NCBI GenBank assembly: GCA_964442435.1
Contig: CAYTZG010000001.1
Coordinates: 124,001 to 188,000, forward strand
From: CAMXAS01 sp964442435
Lineage (GTDB): Bacteria > Bacteroidota > Bacteroidia > Bacteroidales > P3
Length of the DNA stretch: 64,000 nucleotides
Direction: 5' to 3'
Under the pieces are notes generated by a model. The model searched no databases. It saw only the letters and a program-made list of their open reading frames with translations, and was not told where the DNA came from. Below are positions 43,395 through 50,846 of this stretch, in pieces. Numbering within the stretch: the stretch's first letter is position 1; every line of letters begins with the position of its first letter. The translations under genes and the position numbers were made by a program.

Positions 43395-43468
43395 TGACTC
43401 CGGAAGGATTCAAACCTTCAACCGCCTGATCCGTAGTCAGGTACTCTATTCAGTTGAGCTACGGAGCC
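43395..43468 (-). tRNA. tRNA-Arg (anticodon ACG)
   Basis: A 74-base cloverleaf: acceptor GGCTCCG with CGGAGTC, D-arm GCTC/GAGT, anticodon stem CCTGA/TCAGG with loop CTACGGA (anticodon ACG, likely read as inosine), T-arm GAAGG/CCTTC. CCA is not encoded. The D-loop reads AACTGAATA and the T-loop TTTGAAT, so position 19 is A and position 56 is T instead of G and C; these two normally pair. The promoter and terminator around it indicate a separate transcription unit. Confidence 0.93.
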
Positions 43469-43492
43469 ATTCCCTTATTCTCAAAAGGAGTG

Positions 43493-43523
43493 CAAAAATA
43501 CACTTTTTTTCAATATTCCGCAA
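43493..43523 (-). promoter_or_regulatory. Promoter of tRNA-Arg
   Basis: On the minus strand TTG at 43523-43521, 20 bases, TATTTTTG at 43500-43493. The start would be near 43488, about 20 bases before the mature tRNA 5' end. Confidence 0.7.
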
Positions 43524-43566
43524 CTCCTGCAAAAAAAATCCGAAAAATTTTGGCGTGCCCGTATCA

Positions 43567-44460
43567 TTACGGCTCGCATACGACCCGCAGGCCGACGACA
43601 TCGCGCTGCACATCGGCCAAATTCGCGAACCGACGCGACACCCGGCAGGAATTCTGCTTGAAACGCCAACTGCCGCCCCGCTTTACGCGGAAAGAACCGG
43701 TTTCGGGCCCCTGCGGATTATGCGTCGGGGAAACGCTGTAATACTTCGGATCATACCAATCCGAGCACCATTCCCATACGTTGCCGCTCATATCGTAGAG
43801 GCCCAAGCCGTTCGGTTTCTTCTTCCCGACCGGATGCGCCGTGCCGTCGCTGTTGAGACGACGCCAGGCCACTTTCTGACTGTCGTTGTCACCGCTGTAC
43901 TTCGTGCCGTCATGATGCTGACCGCCACGCGCCGCGTATTCCCATTCCGCTTCCGTCGGCAGACGGTATTTCTTTCCTGAGGCCGCGCTCAACCGTTCAC
44001 AAAACAAGACGGCCCGTTCCCAACTGACATAGTAAGTCGGGTAATTCGCCCCCACGCCCTCGAACGAATTCGTCGTATCCTCAGCCACCAAACGCGCGAA
44101 CTCCGCGCCCATCAAAAGCATCCACTGCCACTGCGTCACCTCGAATTTCCCGATATAAAAATCGTCCAACGTGACCGTATGTACCGGATATTCATCAGCA
44201 TAAGCATCGTTTCCCTGTTCGGGCGTCGCCCCCATCTCGAAAGAACCGCCCCGCACATAGACCATCTGCAGATTCAGCCCCAATGTATGCTCTACAAAAT
44301 CAATGGTGTCAAGGGATTCCGTCTCTGGGAAACCGGTTTCGGCATCAGGCGTTTCATCCAACACCACCTCCGGTATCGTCCACGCAAACAAAAGAGAACC
44401 TCCCAACAGCAAACCTGTCAGAAGCAAACCCAAATTCCGAAGTCCTATTTTCGTTTTCAC
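43567..44460 (-). CDS. Formylglycine-generating-enzyme-like (SUMF1-domain) protein
   Basis: 297 residues from the GTG at 44460, which gives a positively charged N-terminus and a hydrophobic stretch (about 8-26), a signal peptide or anchor. The SUMF1/FGE domain covers about residues 65-297: GGSFEMGATPEQ, PVHTVTLDDFYIGKFEVTQWQW, YRLPTEAEWEYAARGG, MSGNVWEWCSDW and VKRGGSW. A true FGE needs two cysteines after GGSW; only the second (NSC) is present here. So it probably does not make formylglycine and may be a structural relative of GldJ/GldK type. An earlier TTG at 44502 is the alternative start. Confidence 0.85.
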   Translation of the reverse strand: MKTKIGLRNLGLLLTGLLLGGSLLFAWTIPEVVLDETPDAETGFPETESLDTIDFVEHTLGLNLQMVYVRGGSFEMGATPEQGNDAYADEYPVHTVTLDDFYIGKFEVTQWQWMLLMGAEFARLVAEDTTNSFEGVGANYPTYYVSWERAVLFCERLSAASGKKYRLPTEAEWEYAARGGQHHDGTKYSGDNDSQKVAWRRLNSDGTAHPVGKKKPNGLGLYDMSGNVWEWCSDWYDPKYYSVSPTHNPQGPETGSFRVKRGGSWRFKQNSCRVSRRFANLADVQRDVVGLRVVCEP

Positions 44461-44529
44461 GTGTTTTACAGCGCTATACTTCAATTGTACGCCTGCAACC
44501 AACGGCTCAGAACCGTAGTTTGAAGCTGA

Positions 44530-44562
44530 TAAAGGTAGGAATTTTTAGAAAAAAAATGCAAA
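44530..44562 (-). promoter_or_regulatory. Promoter of the SUMF1-domain gene
   Basis: On the minus strand TTTG at 44562-44559, 21 bases, TACCTTTA at 44537-44530, one base off the -7 consensus. It favours a short leader to the TTG start or a 65-base leader to the GTG. Confidence 0.5.
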
Positions 44563-44660
44563 TCGATGGCCTGAGATAAATCGGCGTAGCGCGGCCTCCC
44601 GAACTTTTTTCCGTCTGTTTTCGAACATGAACGTATAATAATAGAACAATACCCCCTTTT

Positions 44661-45788
44661 ATGAAAGACGATTTGTTTTACACCCTGGCGCTGACGTTCG
44701 TACCGGGGCTAGGCCTGAAACGGCAACACGACATCCTCAAACGCTTTACATCGGCGCAGGCGTTCTTCGAAACGGCCACCCGCCAAAGGCAGTTGCTTCT
44801 TGGCGCGGACGACGCCCTGACGCAAGCGCAACGGTGGGCCGAAGCCGAATTGGAGACCGCCACCCGCCACGGCTGGCACCTCTGCCCGCTTGGCTCGCCC
44901 CACTACCCGCCCCTGCTACGCGACTGCCCCGACGCGCCGCTCTTGCTGTTCGTGCGGAGCCAACAGCCGCCCGACGCCACCGGCCATGTGCTCAAACGGC
45001 CGGCCCTTGGCATCGTGGGCACGCGCAACGCCAGCAACTACGGGCTGTCTCAAACCGACCGCCTGGTGGCAGAATTGCAATCCGACCCCATCTGCACGGT
45101 GAGCGGCCTGGCGATAGGCATCGACACGCAGGCCCACCGCAGCAGCCTGGACTACGGCCTGCCGACGATAGCCGTCGTGGGGCACGGGCTGGAGCAGGTC
45201 TATCCGACGGTCAACGAGCGGTTGGCGCAGGAAATCATCGACAAGGGCGGCGCGGTCATCACCGAGATGCCGTCGGGCACGCAGATTACCGGCGGCCTGT
45301 TTCCTCGCCGCAACCGTATCATCGCGGGACTCTCGCAGGCCGTGGTGGTGGCGGAGGCCTCCATCAAGGGCGGCGCGCTGATTACCGCCCGCATCGCGCA
45401 CTCTTACAACCGCGGGCTGTTCGCGTTTCCCGGCAAAAACGACATGAACTACTCTAAAGGTTGCAATTTCCTTATCAAGACACAGATGGCACAACTCTTG
45501 GAGACCGCCGACGACCTGCGGGCGGAAACCGCCTGGACGTGGGGCGAACCGCCCATACCCAAGTCGAAGTCGGCCAAGCCGAACCCGCGGGAGACCGCGC
45601 CGCCCGCCCATCTCGACGACGCCCAACGCGCCCTGCTGCAAATCATCCAACGCGAGAACCCCGCCGACATCGAACAGTTGACCGACGAAACCAGACGCCC
45701 ACTGCCCGACCTGTTGAACGACCTGCTGACGCTGGAGCTTTCCGGCTGCATCCGCACGATACCGGGCAACCGCTATGAAGCCGTCTAA
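44661..45788 (+). CDS. dprA: DNA processing protein DprA (Smf)
   Basis: 375 residues. DprA loads RecA on incoming single-stranded DNA during natural transformation. N-terminal helix-hairpin-helix region (about 1-70), the Rossmann-like core with VGTRNASNYG near residue 116-125 and the family block FPRRNRIIAGLSQAVVVVEA-like with KGGALIT, and a C-terminal winged-helix segment (about 315-375). Its presence makes natural competence possible, but many non-competent bacteria carry it. It stands alone, divergent from the SUMF1-domain gene. Confidence 0.93.
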   Translation: MKDDLFYTLALTFVPGLGLKRQHDILKRFTSAQAFFETATRQRQLLLGADDALTQAQRWAEAELETATRHGWHLCPLGSPHYPPLLRDCPDAPLLLFVRSQQPPDATGHVLKRPALGIVGTRNASNYGLSQTDRLVAELQSDPICTVSGLAIGIDTQAHRSSLDYGLPTIAVVGHGLEQVYPTVNERLAQEIIDKGGAVITEMPSGTQITGGLFPRRNRIIAGLSQAVVVAEASIKGGALITARIAHSYNRGLFAFPGKNDMNYSKGCNFLIKTQMAQLLETADDLRAETAWTWGEPPIPKSKSAKPNPRETAPPAHLDDAQRALLQIIQRENPADIEQLTDETRRPLPDLLNDLLTLELSGCIRTIPGNRYEAV

Positions 45789-45835
45789 GACGTTTGGCCG
45801 ATGTTACCCACAAGTAGGTATATCGCGCTTGAAAC

Positions 45836-45866
45836 TTGCTATTGCAACGCCCGTGTATTATTTTTG
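45836..45866 (+). promoter_or_regulatory. Promoter of ddl
   Basis: TTG at 45836-45838, 20 bases, TATTTTTG at 45859-45866. The start would be near 45870, leaving a leader of only 10-17 bases. Confidence 0.65.
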
Positions 45867-45886
45867 CATATCTTAAATGTATGCCC

Positions 45887-46906
45887 ATGGAAAAAAAACG
45901 CATCGCGTTAGTTTGCGGCGGTTTCTCTAAGGAAAACGTCATTTCGGTGCGGAGCGCGGCCACGATAGCCGAACATCTCCGTCCGGAACTCTTTGAAACG
46001 TACCGTATCGTCATCGACCCCGACCGCTGGTATTACGAAGCCACGGCCGAGGGCGGCAAGCTTTACGACATCGATAAAAACGACTTCAGCCTTCATCTGC
46101 CATCCGGCAAGGTGACGTTCGACCTCGCGCTCATCATCATTCACGGTGACCCGGGCGAGAACGGCCGTCTGCAAGGCTATTTCGATATGTTGCACCTGCC
46201 CTACACGACCTGCAACGCCTGCACGTCGGCGCTGACGTTCAACAAGGCGTACTGCAACGCCGTTCTCGCGCACAACGGCGTCCGCGTCGCGCCCTCGCTC
46301 CACCTGTTCCGCGAAACCTGCACGGAGCCGGCGCAACGGGAAGCGGCCATCCGGCAGATTACCGAAAAAATCGGCTTTCCCTGTTTCATCAAGCCCAACG
46401 CCGGCGGCAGCAGCATCGGCATGAGCAAGGTGAACGAAGCCGCCCGATTGCCCGAAGCCCTGGACAAGGCCTTTGCCGAAGACACGGAGGTGCTGGCCGA
46501 AGCGTTTGTCAAGGGAAACGAATACTCGTGCGGCCTCATGCGCCACGACGGCCAGCTGCAGGTATTCCCGCTGACGCAGATTGTGCCCGACACGGAATTT
46601 TTTGACTACGAAGCCAAATACCAAGGCAAGTCCAAGGAAATAACGCCGGCGCCCGCCGCGCCCGAACTCGTGGCCGCCATCGGCGAAATAGCCAAGAACG
46701 TTTACCGCATCCTGCATTGTGCGGGTGTCGTGCGCTGCGACTTCATCGTGGAGGAAAAGACGGGCGACATCTACTTTCTGGAGGTCAATACGACCCCCGG
46801 CCAGTCGGCGCAGAGCATCGTGCCGCAACAGGTGCAGCACATGGGTTGGACACTCGACCGTTTTTATGAAACCTTAATACGCGAAACCTTATGTTTACAG
46901 GCATAA
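45887..46906 (+). CDS. ddl: D-alanine-D-alanine ligase
   Basis: 339 residues from the ATG at 45887 (45881 would add two residues). ATP-grasp enzyme that joins two D-Ala for the MurF substrate, so it supplies the dipeptide used by the MurF-Alr protein encoded in this window. The opening GGFSKENVISVRSA, the GDPGENGRLQGYFDMLHLPYT segment with its conserved Glu and Tyr-type residues, the grasp loop NAGGSSIGMSKV and the Mg2+ site FLEVNTTPGQS are present. Its end overlaps the start of the riboflavin synthase gene by 16 bases. Confidence 0.94.
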   Translation: MEKKRIALVCGGFSKENVISVRSAATIAEHLRPELFETYRIVIDPDRWYYEATAEGGKLYDIDKNDFSLHLPSGKVTFDLALIIIHGDPGENGRLQGYFDMLHLPYTTCNACTSALTFNKAYCNAVLAHNGVRVAPSLHLFRETCTEPAQREAAIRQITEKIGFPCFIKPNAGGSSIGMSKVNEAARLPEALDKAFAEDTEVLAEAFVKGNEYSCGLMRHDGQLQVFPLTQIVPDTEFFDYEAKYQGKSKEITPAPAAPELVAAIGEIAKNVYRILHCAGVVRCDFIVEEKTGDIYFLEVNTTPGQSAQSIVPQQVQHMGWTLDRFYETLIRETLCLQA

Positions 46907-47496
46907 TCGAACGCACGGCCAAAGTGGCGGACATCGTCCGCGAGGGCAGCAACTTCCATTTCTGGTTGGAAAGCCCGATTGCCAAAGAGTTGAAGATAGA
47001 CCAAAGCATGGCGCACGACGGCGTCTGCCTGACGGTGGTGAAGATAGAGCCGGAGCGCGACCGCTATATGGTGACGGCCATGGAGGAGACGATGCAGCGC
47101 AGCAACCTGCGCACATGGCAGGTAGGCACCGAAGTCAATCTGGAACGCTCCATGCCGATGGACGGCCGCTTTGACGGCCATATCGTACAGGGGCACGTGG
47201 ACCAGACCGCCGTGTGCGAAAAGGTGGAGACGCTGGACGGCAGCTGGCGGTTCTTCTTCAAATACGAGGTCAAGGAACACTTTACGGTGGAGAAAGGCTC
47301 GGTCTGCATCAACGGCGTGAGCCTGACGGTGGTGGATTCCAAACCCGGCCTGCTGTCGGTGGCCATCATCCCCTACACCTACGAATTCACGAACTTCCAT
47401 CAAATCAAGGCGGGCAGCATCGTCAACCTTGAATTCGACATTTTGGGCAAATACATCACGCGGCTGTTTGAACAATACCGCCAGCAGTTGAGTTGA
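46891..47496 (+). CDS. ribE: Riboflavin synthase, alpha chain
   Basis: 201 residues, normal length. Catalyses the last step, dismutation of two lumazines to riboflavin. It opens with MFTGIIER and contains two lumazine-binding repeats (about 1-90 and 98-190), each with the C/S-LTVV segment (VCLTVV and VSLTVV) and a GHVDQ-type motif in the first. It begins within the end of ddl and is followed by the ResB gene after 13 bases. ribD, an earlier step, is encoded on the opposite strand about 2.2 kb downstream. Confidence 0.94.
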   Translation: MFTGIIERTAKVADIVREGSNFHFWLESPIAKELKIDQSMAHDGVCLTVVKIEPERDRYMVTAMEETMQRSNLRTWQVGTEVNLERSMPMDGRFDGHIVQGHVDQTAVCEKVETLDGSWRFFFKYEVKEHFTVEKGSVCINGVSLTVVDSKPGLLSVAIIPYTYEFTNFHQIKAGSIVNLEFDILGKYITRLFEQYRQQLS

Positions 47497-47509
47497 CATC
47501 ACCTACCGC

Positions 47510-48286
47510 ATGACCGCCTCCCTCCTCTTAGCCGCAGGTTTCCTGCTGTTGCTCGCGGCCCTGTATATCCTGTCCGAGCCGGTGGAAGCCCTGCGTTTTT
47601 TCTACGCGCCGGCGGCCGCCGTGTTTTCGACGGGCGGCTTTTTGATTGCGGTCTTGGGGCTTGGGCTTAACCTGTGGGGGCGTCAGTCGGCGGTTTTCAT
47701 CAGCCTGCTCCTGTTCTTTCTGCTCACCATGGGCTTGAAATGCCTGCACGCCGTAGCGCACGGCGGCCGCCCGTGGGCCGCCACGGTCATCCACTTCGGC
47801 CTGTTCCTGTTTACGTTCAGCTTGACGTTCGGCAGTCTCCGCCTAGAGAACTACCGCCTGCTGGCGCAACCCGGCAAGCCCGAAATGCGGGCGTTGGACC
47901 TCAAGAGCGGCCAAGTCCGCCGCCTGCCGATAACGATTGAGTTGCAGTCGTTCGACATCCGTTACCACGAAATCGCCGACCTCAACCATTTGGAACAGGC
48001 CGTGCCGCGCCAATACATCGCGCGCGTAAAGATCAGCGACTACACGGTGGAGCCGGCCCGCGTGCGCGAAGACAGCATTTTGGTGAACCGGCCGCTCCGC
48101 GCCGGCGGCTTTCATATATACAACACGTCTTTCGATCCTTACGGCCAAGGTTACGTAACGTTCCTGCTCGTCAAGGATCCGTGGCGCGGCGTGACTTACG
48201 CCGGCATCGGCCTCTGTCTGGCCGGCGGCCTGCTGTTGTTCATTCAAAAATCCCGTAGAGGTGCACGACATGATGAATTGGCATAA
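47510..48286 (+). CDS. ResB-like cytochrome c biogenesis protein
   Basis: 258 residues with four hydrophobic segments near the N-terminus (about 4-20, 40-58, 61-80, 89-108), a large extracytoplasmic domain (about 115-225) with PVRQYIARVKISDYTVE-like and HIYNTSFDPYGQ segments, and a C-terminal membrane helix. This is the shape of ResB, one half of the System II haem delivery and ligation complex for c-type cytochromes. ResC/CcsA lies next, overlapping its end. Length is shorter than Bacillus ResB, as in other Bacteroidota. Confidence 0.8.
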   Translation: MTASLLLAAGFLLLLAALYILSEPVEALRFFYAPAAAVFSTGGFLIAVLGLGLNLWGRQSAVFISLLLFFLLTMGLKCLHAVAHGGRPWAATVIHFGLFLFTFSLTFGSLRLENYRLLAQPGKPEMRALDLKSGQVRRLPITIELQSFDIRYHEIADLNHLEQAVPRQYIARVKISDYTVEPARVREDSILVNRPLRAGGFHIYNTSFDPYGQGYVTFLLVKDPWRGVTYAGIGLCLAGGLLLFIQKSRRGARHDELA

Positions 48287-49094
48287 CTTCGGACTGTTTG
48301 CCCTACCCGCCGTATGCGCGTGGACGGGCGGCGCCGTCTGCATGGCCTTGGCGGCATGGCAGGATAAGCGGGAGGCGCGGCGGCCTAAAGCCGTGGCGCT
48401 GGGTCGGGCGGGCAGCCTGCTCTACCTATGCGGTCTGTTGATACTCGCCGTATTTATCGGCGGCTTTTGGCTGAACCTTGAACGGCCCCCGTTCCGCACG
48501 ATGGGCGAGACGCGGCTTTGGTACGCTTTCTTTCTTCCGCTCTGCGGTTGGCTGGTCTATAAACGCTACCGCTATGCGTTCGTGCCGGCCTTTTCGACGT
48601 TGCTGGCCGCCGTTTTCATCGCGATGAACCTGTTTAAGCCCGAAATCCACGACAAGACGCTGATGCCGGCCTTGCAGAGCGCATGGTTCAGCCCGCACGT
48701 CATAATATATATCTTCGCCTACGCGCTTTTGGGTGTTTCGTTCCTGCTGGCCTGCTCCCGACTCTTTAAAAGACAGGCCGCGGCCGAAACGCTGGCCGTG
48801 GAAGACAACCTGACGCGCATCGGCTGGATTTGCCTGAGCATCGGGATGTTTTTCGGCGCCATTTGGGCCAAACAGGCGTGGGGGCATTTCTGGACTTGGG
48901 ACCCGAAAGAGACGTGGGCGGCCGCTACCTTTTTGTGCTACGGCCTCTACCTGCACCTGCGCATCGCGTTCCCCAAGGCGGAGCGTTGGGCGCAAGCCGC
49001 GCAAATAGTCGGCTTCCTGCTGTTGCAGATGTGCTGGTACGGCCTCAACCTCTTCCCCGCCCTCGGACGGAGCAGCTTACATATATACAGCTAA
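48270..49094 (+). CDS. ccsA: CcsA/ResC cytochrome c biogenesis protein
   Basis: About 274 residues and eight membrane segments. The haem-handling WWD motif WGHFWTWDPKETWA lies near residue 205-218 and is the hallmark of CcsA/ResC. The start is a choice between GTG 48261, ATG 48270 and ATG 48273, all overlapping the ResB end; the ATG at 48270 is preferred because the hydrophobic region starts soon after. With the upstream ResB-like gene it forms the two-part haem lyase; no cytochrome c gene lies nearby. It ends 12 bases from the convergent yigZ stop. Confidence 0.9.
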   Translation: MMNWHNFGLFALPAVCAWTGGAVCMALAAWQDKREARRPKAVALGRAGSLLYLCGLLILAVFIGGFWLNLERPPFRTMGETRLWYAFFLPLCGWLVYKRYRYAFVPAFSTLLAAVFIAMNLFKPEIHDKTLMPALQSAWFSPHVIIYIFAYALLGVSFLLACSRLFKRQAAAETLAVEDNLTRIGWICLSIGMFFGAIWAKQAWGHFWTWDPKETWAAATFLCYGLYLHLRIAFPKAERWAQAAQIVGFLLLQMCWYGLNLFPALGRSSLHIYS

Positions 49095-49106
49095 AAATCC
49101 TTGACT

Positions 49107-49730
49107 TTACCGGACTTCGACCTGAATGCCCGGTTCCTGATCCAACGCGCGGATGGCTTCGACCACCGCTTTCGGCACGGCGATTTCCAAACGGCATATA
49201 TCCGCCATCTGCGGCTGTTGCGGCGATACCTGCACCTCTTTGAGCCGCCGCATCACCAAGCTCAGCTTATCGTAGCCGCACTCGATTGACAAAGGCACGA
49301 GCACGGGACGGCATACCGGCGTGGCGGCTTGCAACGCCTCGGCCGCCGCCGTCTTGTAGGCTTTGGTCAGGCCGCCCGTCCCCAGCTTGATGCCGCCGAA
49401 ATAGCGCACCACGGCCACCATCGTAAACGTCAAGTCCAAGGCCTGGATTTGCCCGTGGATGGGGCGGCCGGCCGTGCCGGAGGGCTCGCCGTCGTCGTTG
49501 AGCCGGAACTCTTCCTTGCGGCAGCCCAACACATAGGCGTAGGTGTGGTGCCGCGCATCGTAGAACTGTTTTTTCAACGCCTCCATGCGCTGCTTGACTT
49601 CCGCCACGTCGGCCACCGGATAGGCGAACGCGAGGAAACGGCTGCCCTTTTCCTTATACAGGCCCTCCGACGCGCTTTCTATCGTCGTATAGGTATCGGG
49701 GATTTCGGCAAGCGGTGCGAACGTGCTCAT
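49107..49730 (-). CDS. yigZ: YigZ/IMPACT family protein
   Basis: 207 residues of the UPF0029 family. The N-terminal domain includes EKGSRFLAFAYPV, DARHHTYAYVLG and DDGEPSGTAGRPI, a nearly invariant block, and YFGGIKLGTGGL; the C-terminal domain (about 140-207) is the EF-G domain V-like fold of the family. Its eukaryotic relative IMPACT regulates GCN2; the bacterial role is unknown. Last gene of the nrdJ, ribD, yigZ run; its ATG overlaps the ribD stop by four bases (ATGA). Confidence 0.9.
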   Translation of the reverse strand: MSTFAPLAEIPDTYTTIESASEGLYKEKGSRFLAFAYPVADVAEVKQRMEALKKQFYDARHHTYAYVLGCRKEEFRLNDDGEPSGTAGRPIHGQIQALDLTFTMVAVVRYFGGIKLGTGGLTKAYKTAAAEALQAATPVCRPVLVPLSIECGYDKLSLVMRRLKEVQVSPQQPQMADICRLEIAVPKAVVEAIRALDQEPGIQVEVR

Positions 49731-50839
49731 AGATCGGGGCGTTTGTCCGCGGACGGCCGCAGGTAATGACGAATCCGCTGGGCGACGGGATAGGCCGTCG
49801 TGGCGGGATAAACGAGGTCGGGACGGTAGGTCTGCAGGTTGGCCGGCAAGGCCGGGGCGGCGTAGCCGGTTTCCATGCGGCCATCGCTCTCAAACACGCG
49901 GATTTCATCGTAACAGCCGGCCGCCATAAGCTGTTGCAACAGGCGCGCGCCTCCCTCCACCACCACCGACGCGATACCGGCCTCTCCCAAGTGGGTCAAG
50001 ACGAAACGCCAGGGCGAAGCCAATTCCGCCTCGGGCACGGGCACCAAGGTTACGCGCGGTTGCAAGGCGGCATACGCGCCCGCCGCCAACGCGGCCGTCG
50101 TAAACAGCATGGTGGGTTGCGAACCGTCGAAGCAATGCAGGTCGTGCGGCAGGCCGCCACGCAAATCCATCGCCACGCGCAGCGGCGGGCGGCCATAATA
50201 GAGCCGCGGATTCAGACGCGGGTTGTCGGTCAGCAGCGTATGCGCCCCCACCCAAATCGCGTCTTCCTGCGCCCGCAGCTTGTGGTTTTCCACCTGCATA
50301 CGCGCGTCCGTCACGGCGCAAGGGCGTTGGCCGCCCGCCGGCGCGATGAACCCATCGGCCGACTGCGCCCATTTGAGTATGACATAAGGCCGCCGCTCGC
50401 TAATATATACCATAAACCGACGGTTCAGGAAACGGGCTTCGTCGGCCAACACCCCGGTGGTGACGTCCACGCCTTTCTCCCGCAACAGGGCGATGCCGCG
50501 CCCGCTGACCGCCGGATTGGGGTCGCCGCAGGCCACGACCACGCGTTTAAAGCCGCTTTCAGCCACCTTGACGGCGCAAGGCGGCGTCTTGCCGTAATGC
50601 GAACACGGCTCTAAACTGACATACAGGGTGGAGGTCGGGAATAAATGAGAAAGCCCGCGGGCGCGGGCATTCTCTATGGCCTCCACTTCCGCGTGGGGGC
50701 CGCCGTATTGTCGATGATAACCCTCGGCGATAATCCGACCGTCGTGCACGATTAGACAGCCCACCATCGGGTTGGGGCTGACGGCACCGCGGCCCTTCTC
50801 CGCCACGGCCAAACAGCGGCGCATGAACAGGGTTTCCAT
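49727..50839 (-). CDS. ribD: Bifunctional riboflavin deaminase/reductase RibD
   Basis: 370 residues. The N-terminal deaminase domain (about 1-145) has the zinc site HAEVEAI and PCSHYGKTPPCA, the C-terminal reductase domain (about 150-365) has the NADPH-binding region with VILKWAQSADGFIA. It performs the second and third steps from GTP to riboflavin. It starts 7 bases after nrdJ and ends in a four-base overlap with yigZ. Pathway neighbours ribA/ribB and ribH are not in the window. Confidence 0.94.
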   Translation of the reverse strand: METLFMRRCLAVAEKGRGAVSPNPMVGCLIVHDGRIIAEGYHRQYGGPHAEVEAIENARARGLSHLFPTSTLYVSLEPCSHYGKTPPCAVKVAESGFKRVVVACGDPNPAVSGRGIALLREKGVDVTTGVLADEARFLNRRFMVYISERRPYVILKWAQSADGFIAPAGGQRPCAVTDARMQVENHKLRAQEDAIWVGAHTLLTDNPRLNPRLYYGRPPLRVAMDLRGGLPHDLHCFDGSQPTMLFTTAALAAGAYAALQPRVTLVPVPEAELASPWRFVLTHLGEAGIASVVVEGGARLLQQLMAAGCYDEIRVFESDGRMETGYAAPALPANLQTYRPDLVYPATTAYPVAQRIRHYLRPSADKRPDL

Positions 50840-50846
50840 CCTCGGA

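Noticed and set aside
48100..50420. Scattered ATATATA patches in otherwise GC-rich genes
   Set aside because: They mostly encode Ile-Tyr written ATA-TAT, so they look like a codon-pair habit rather than a site.
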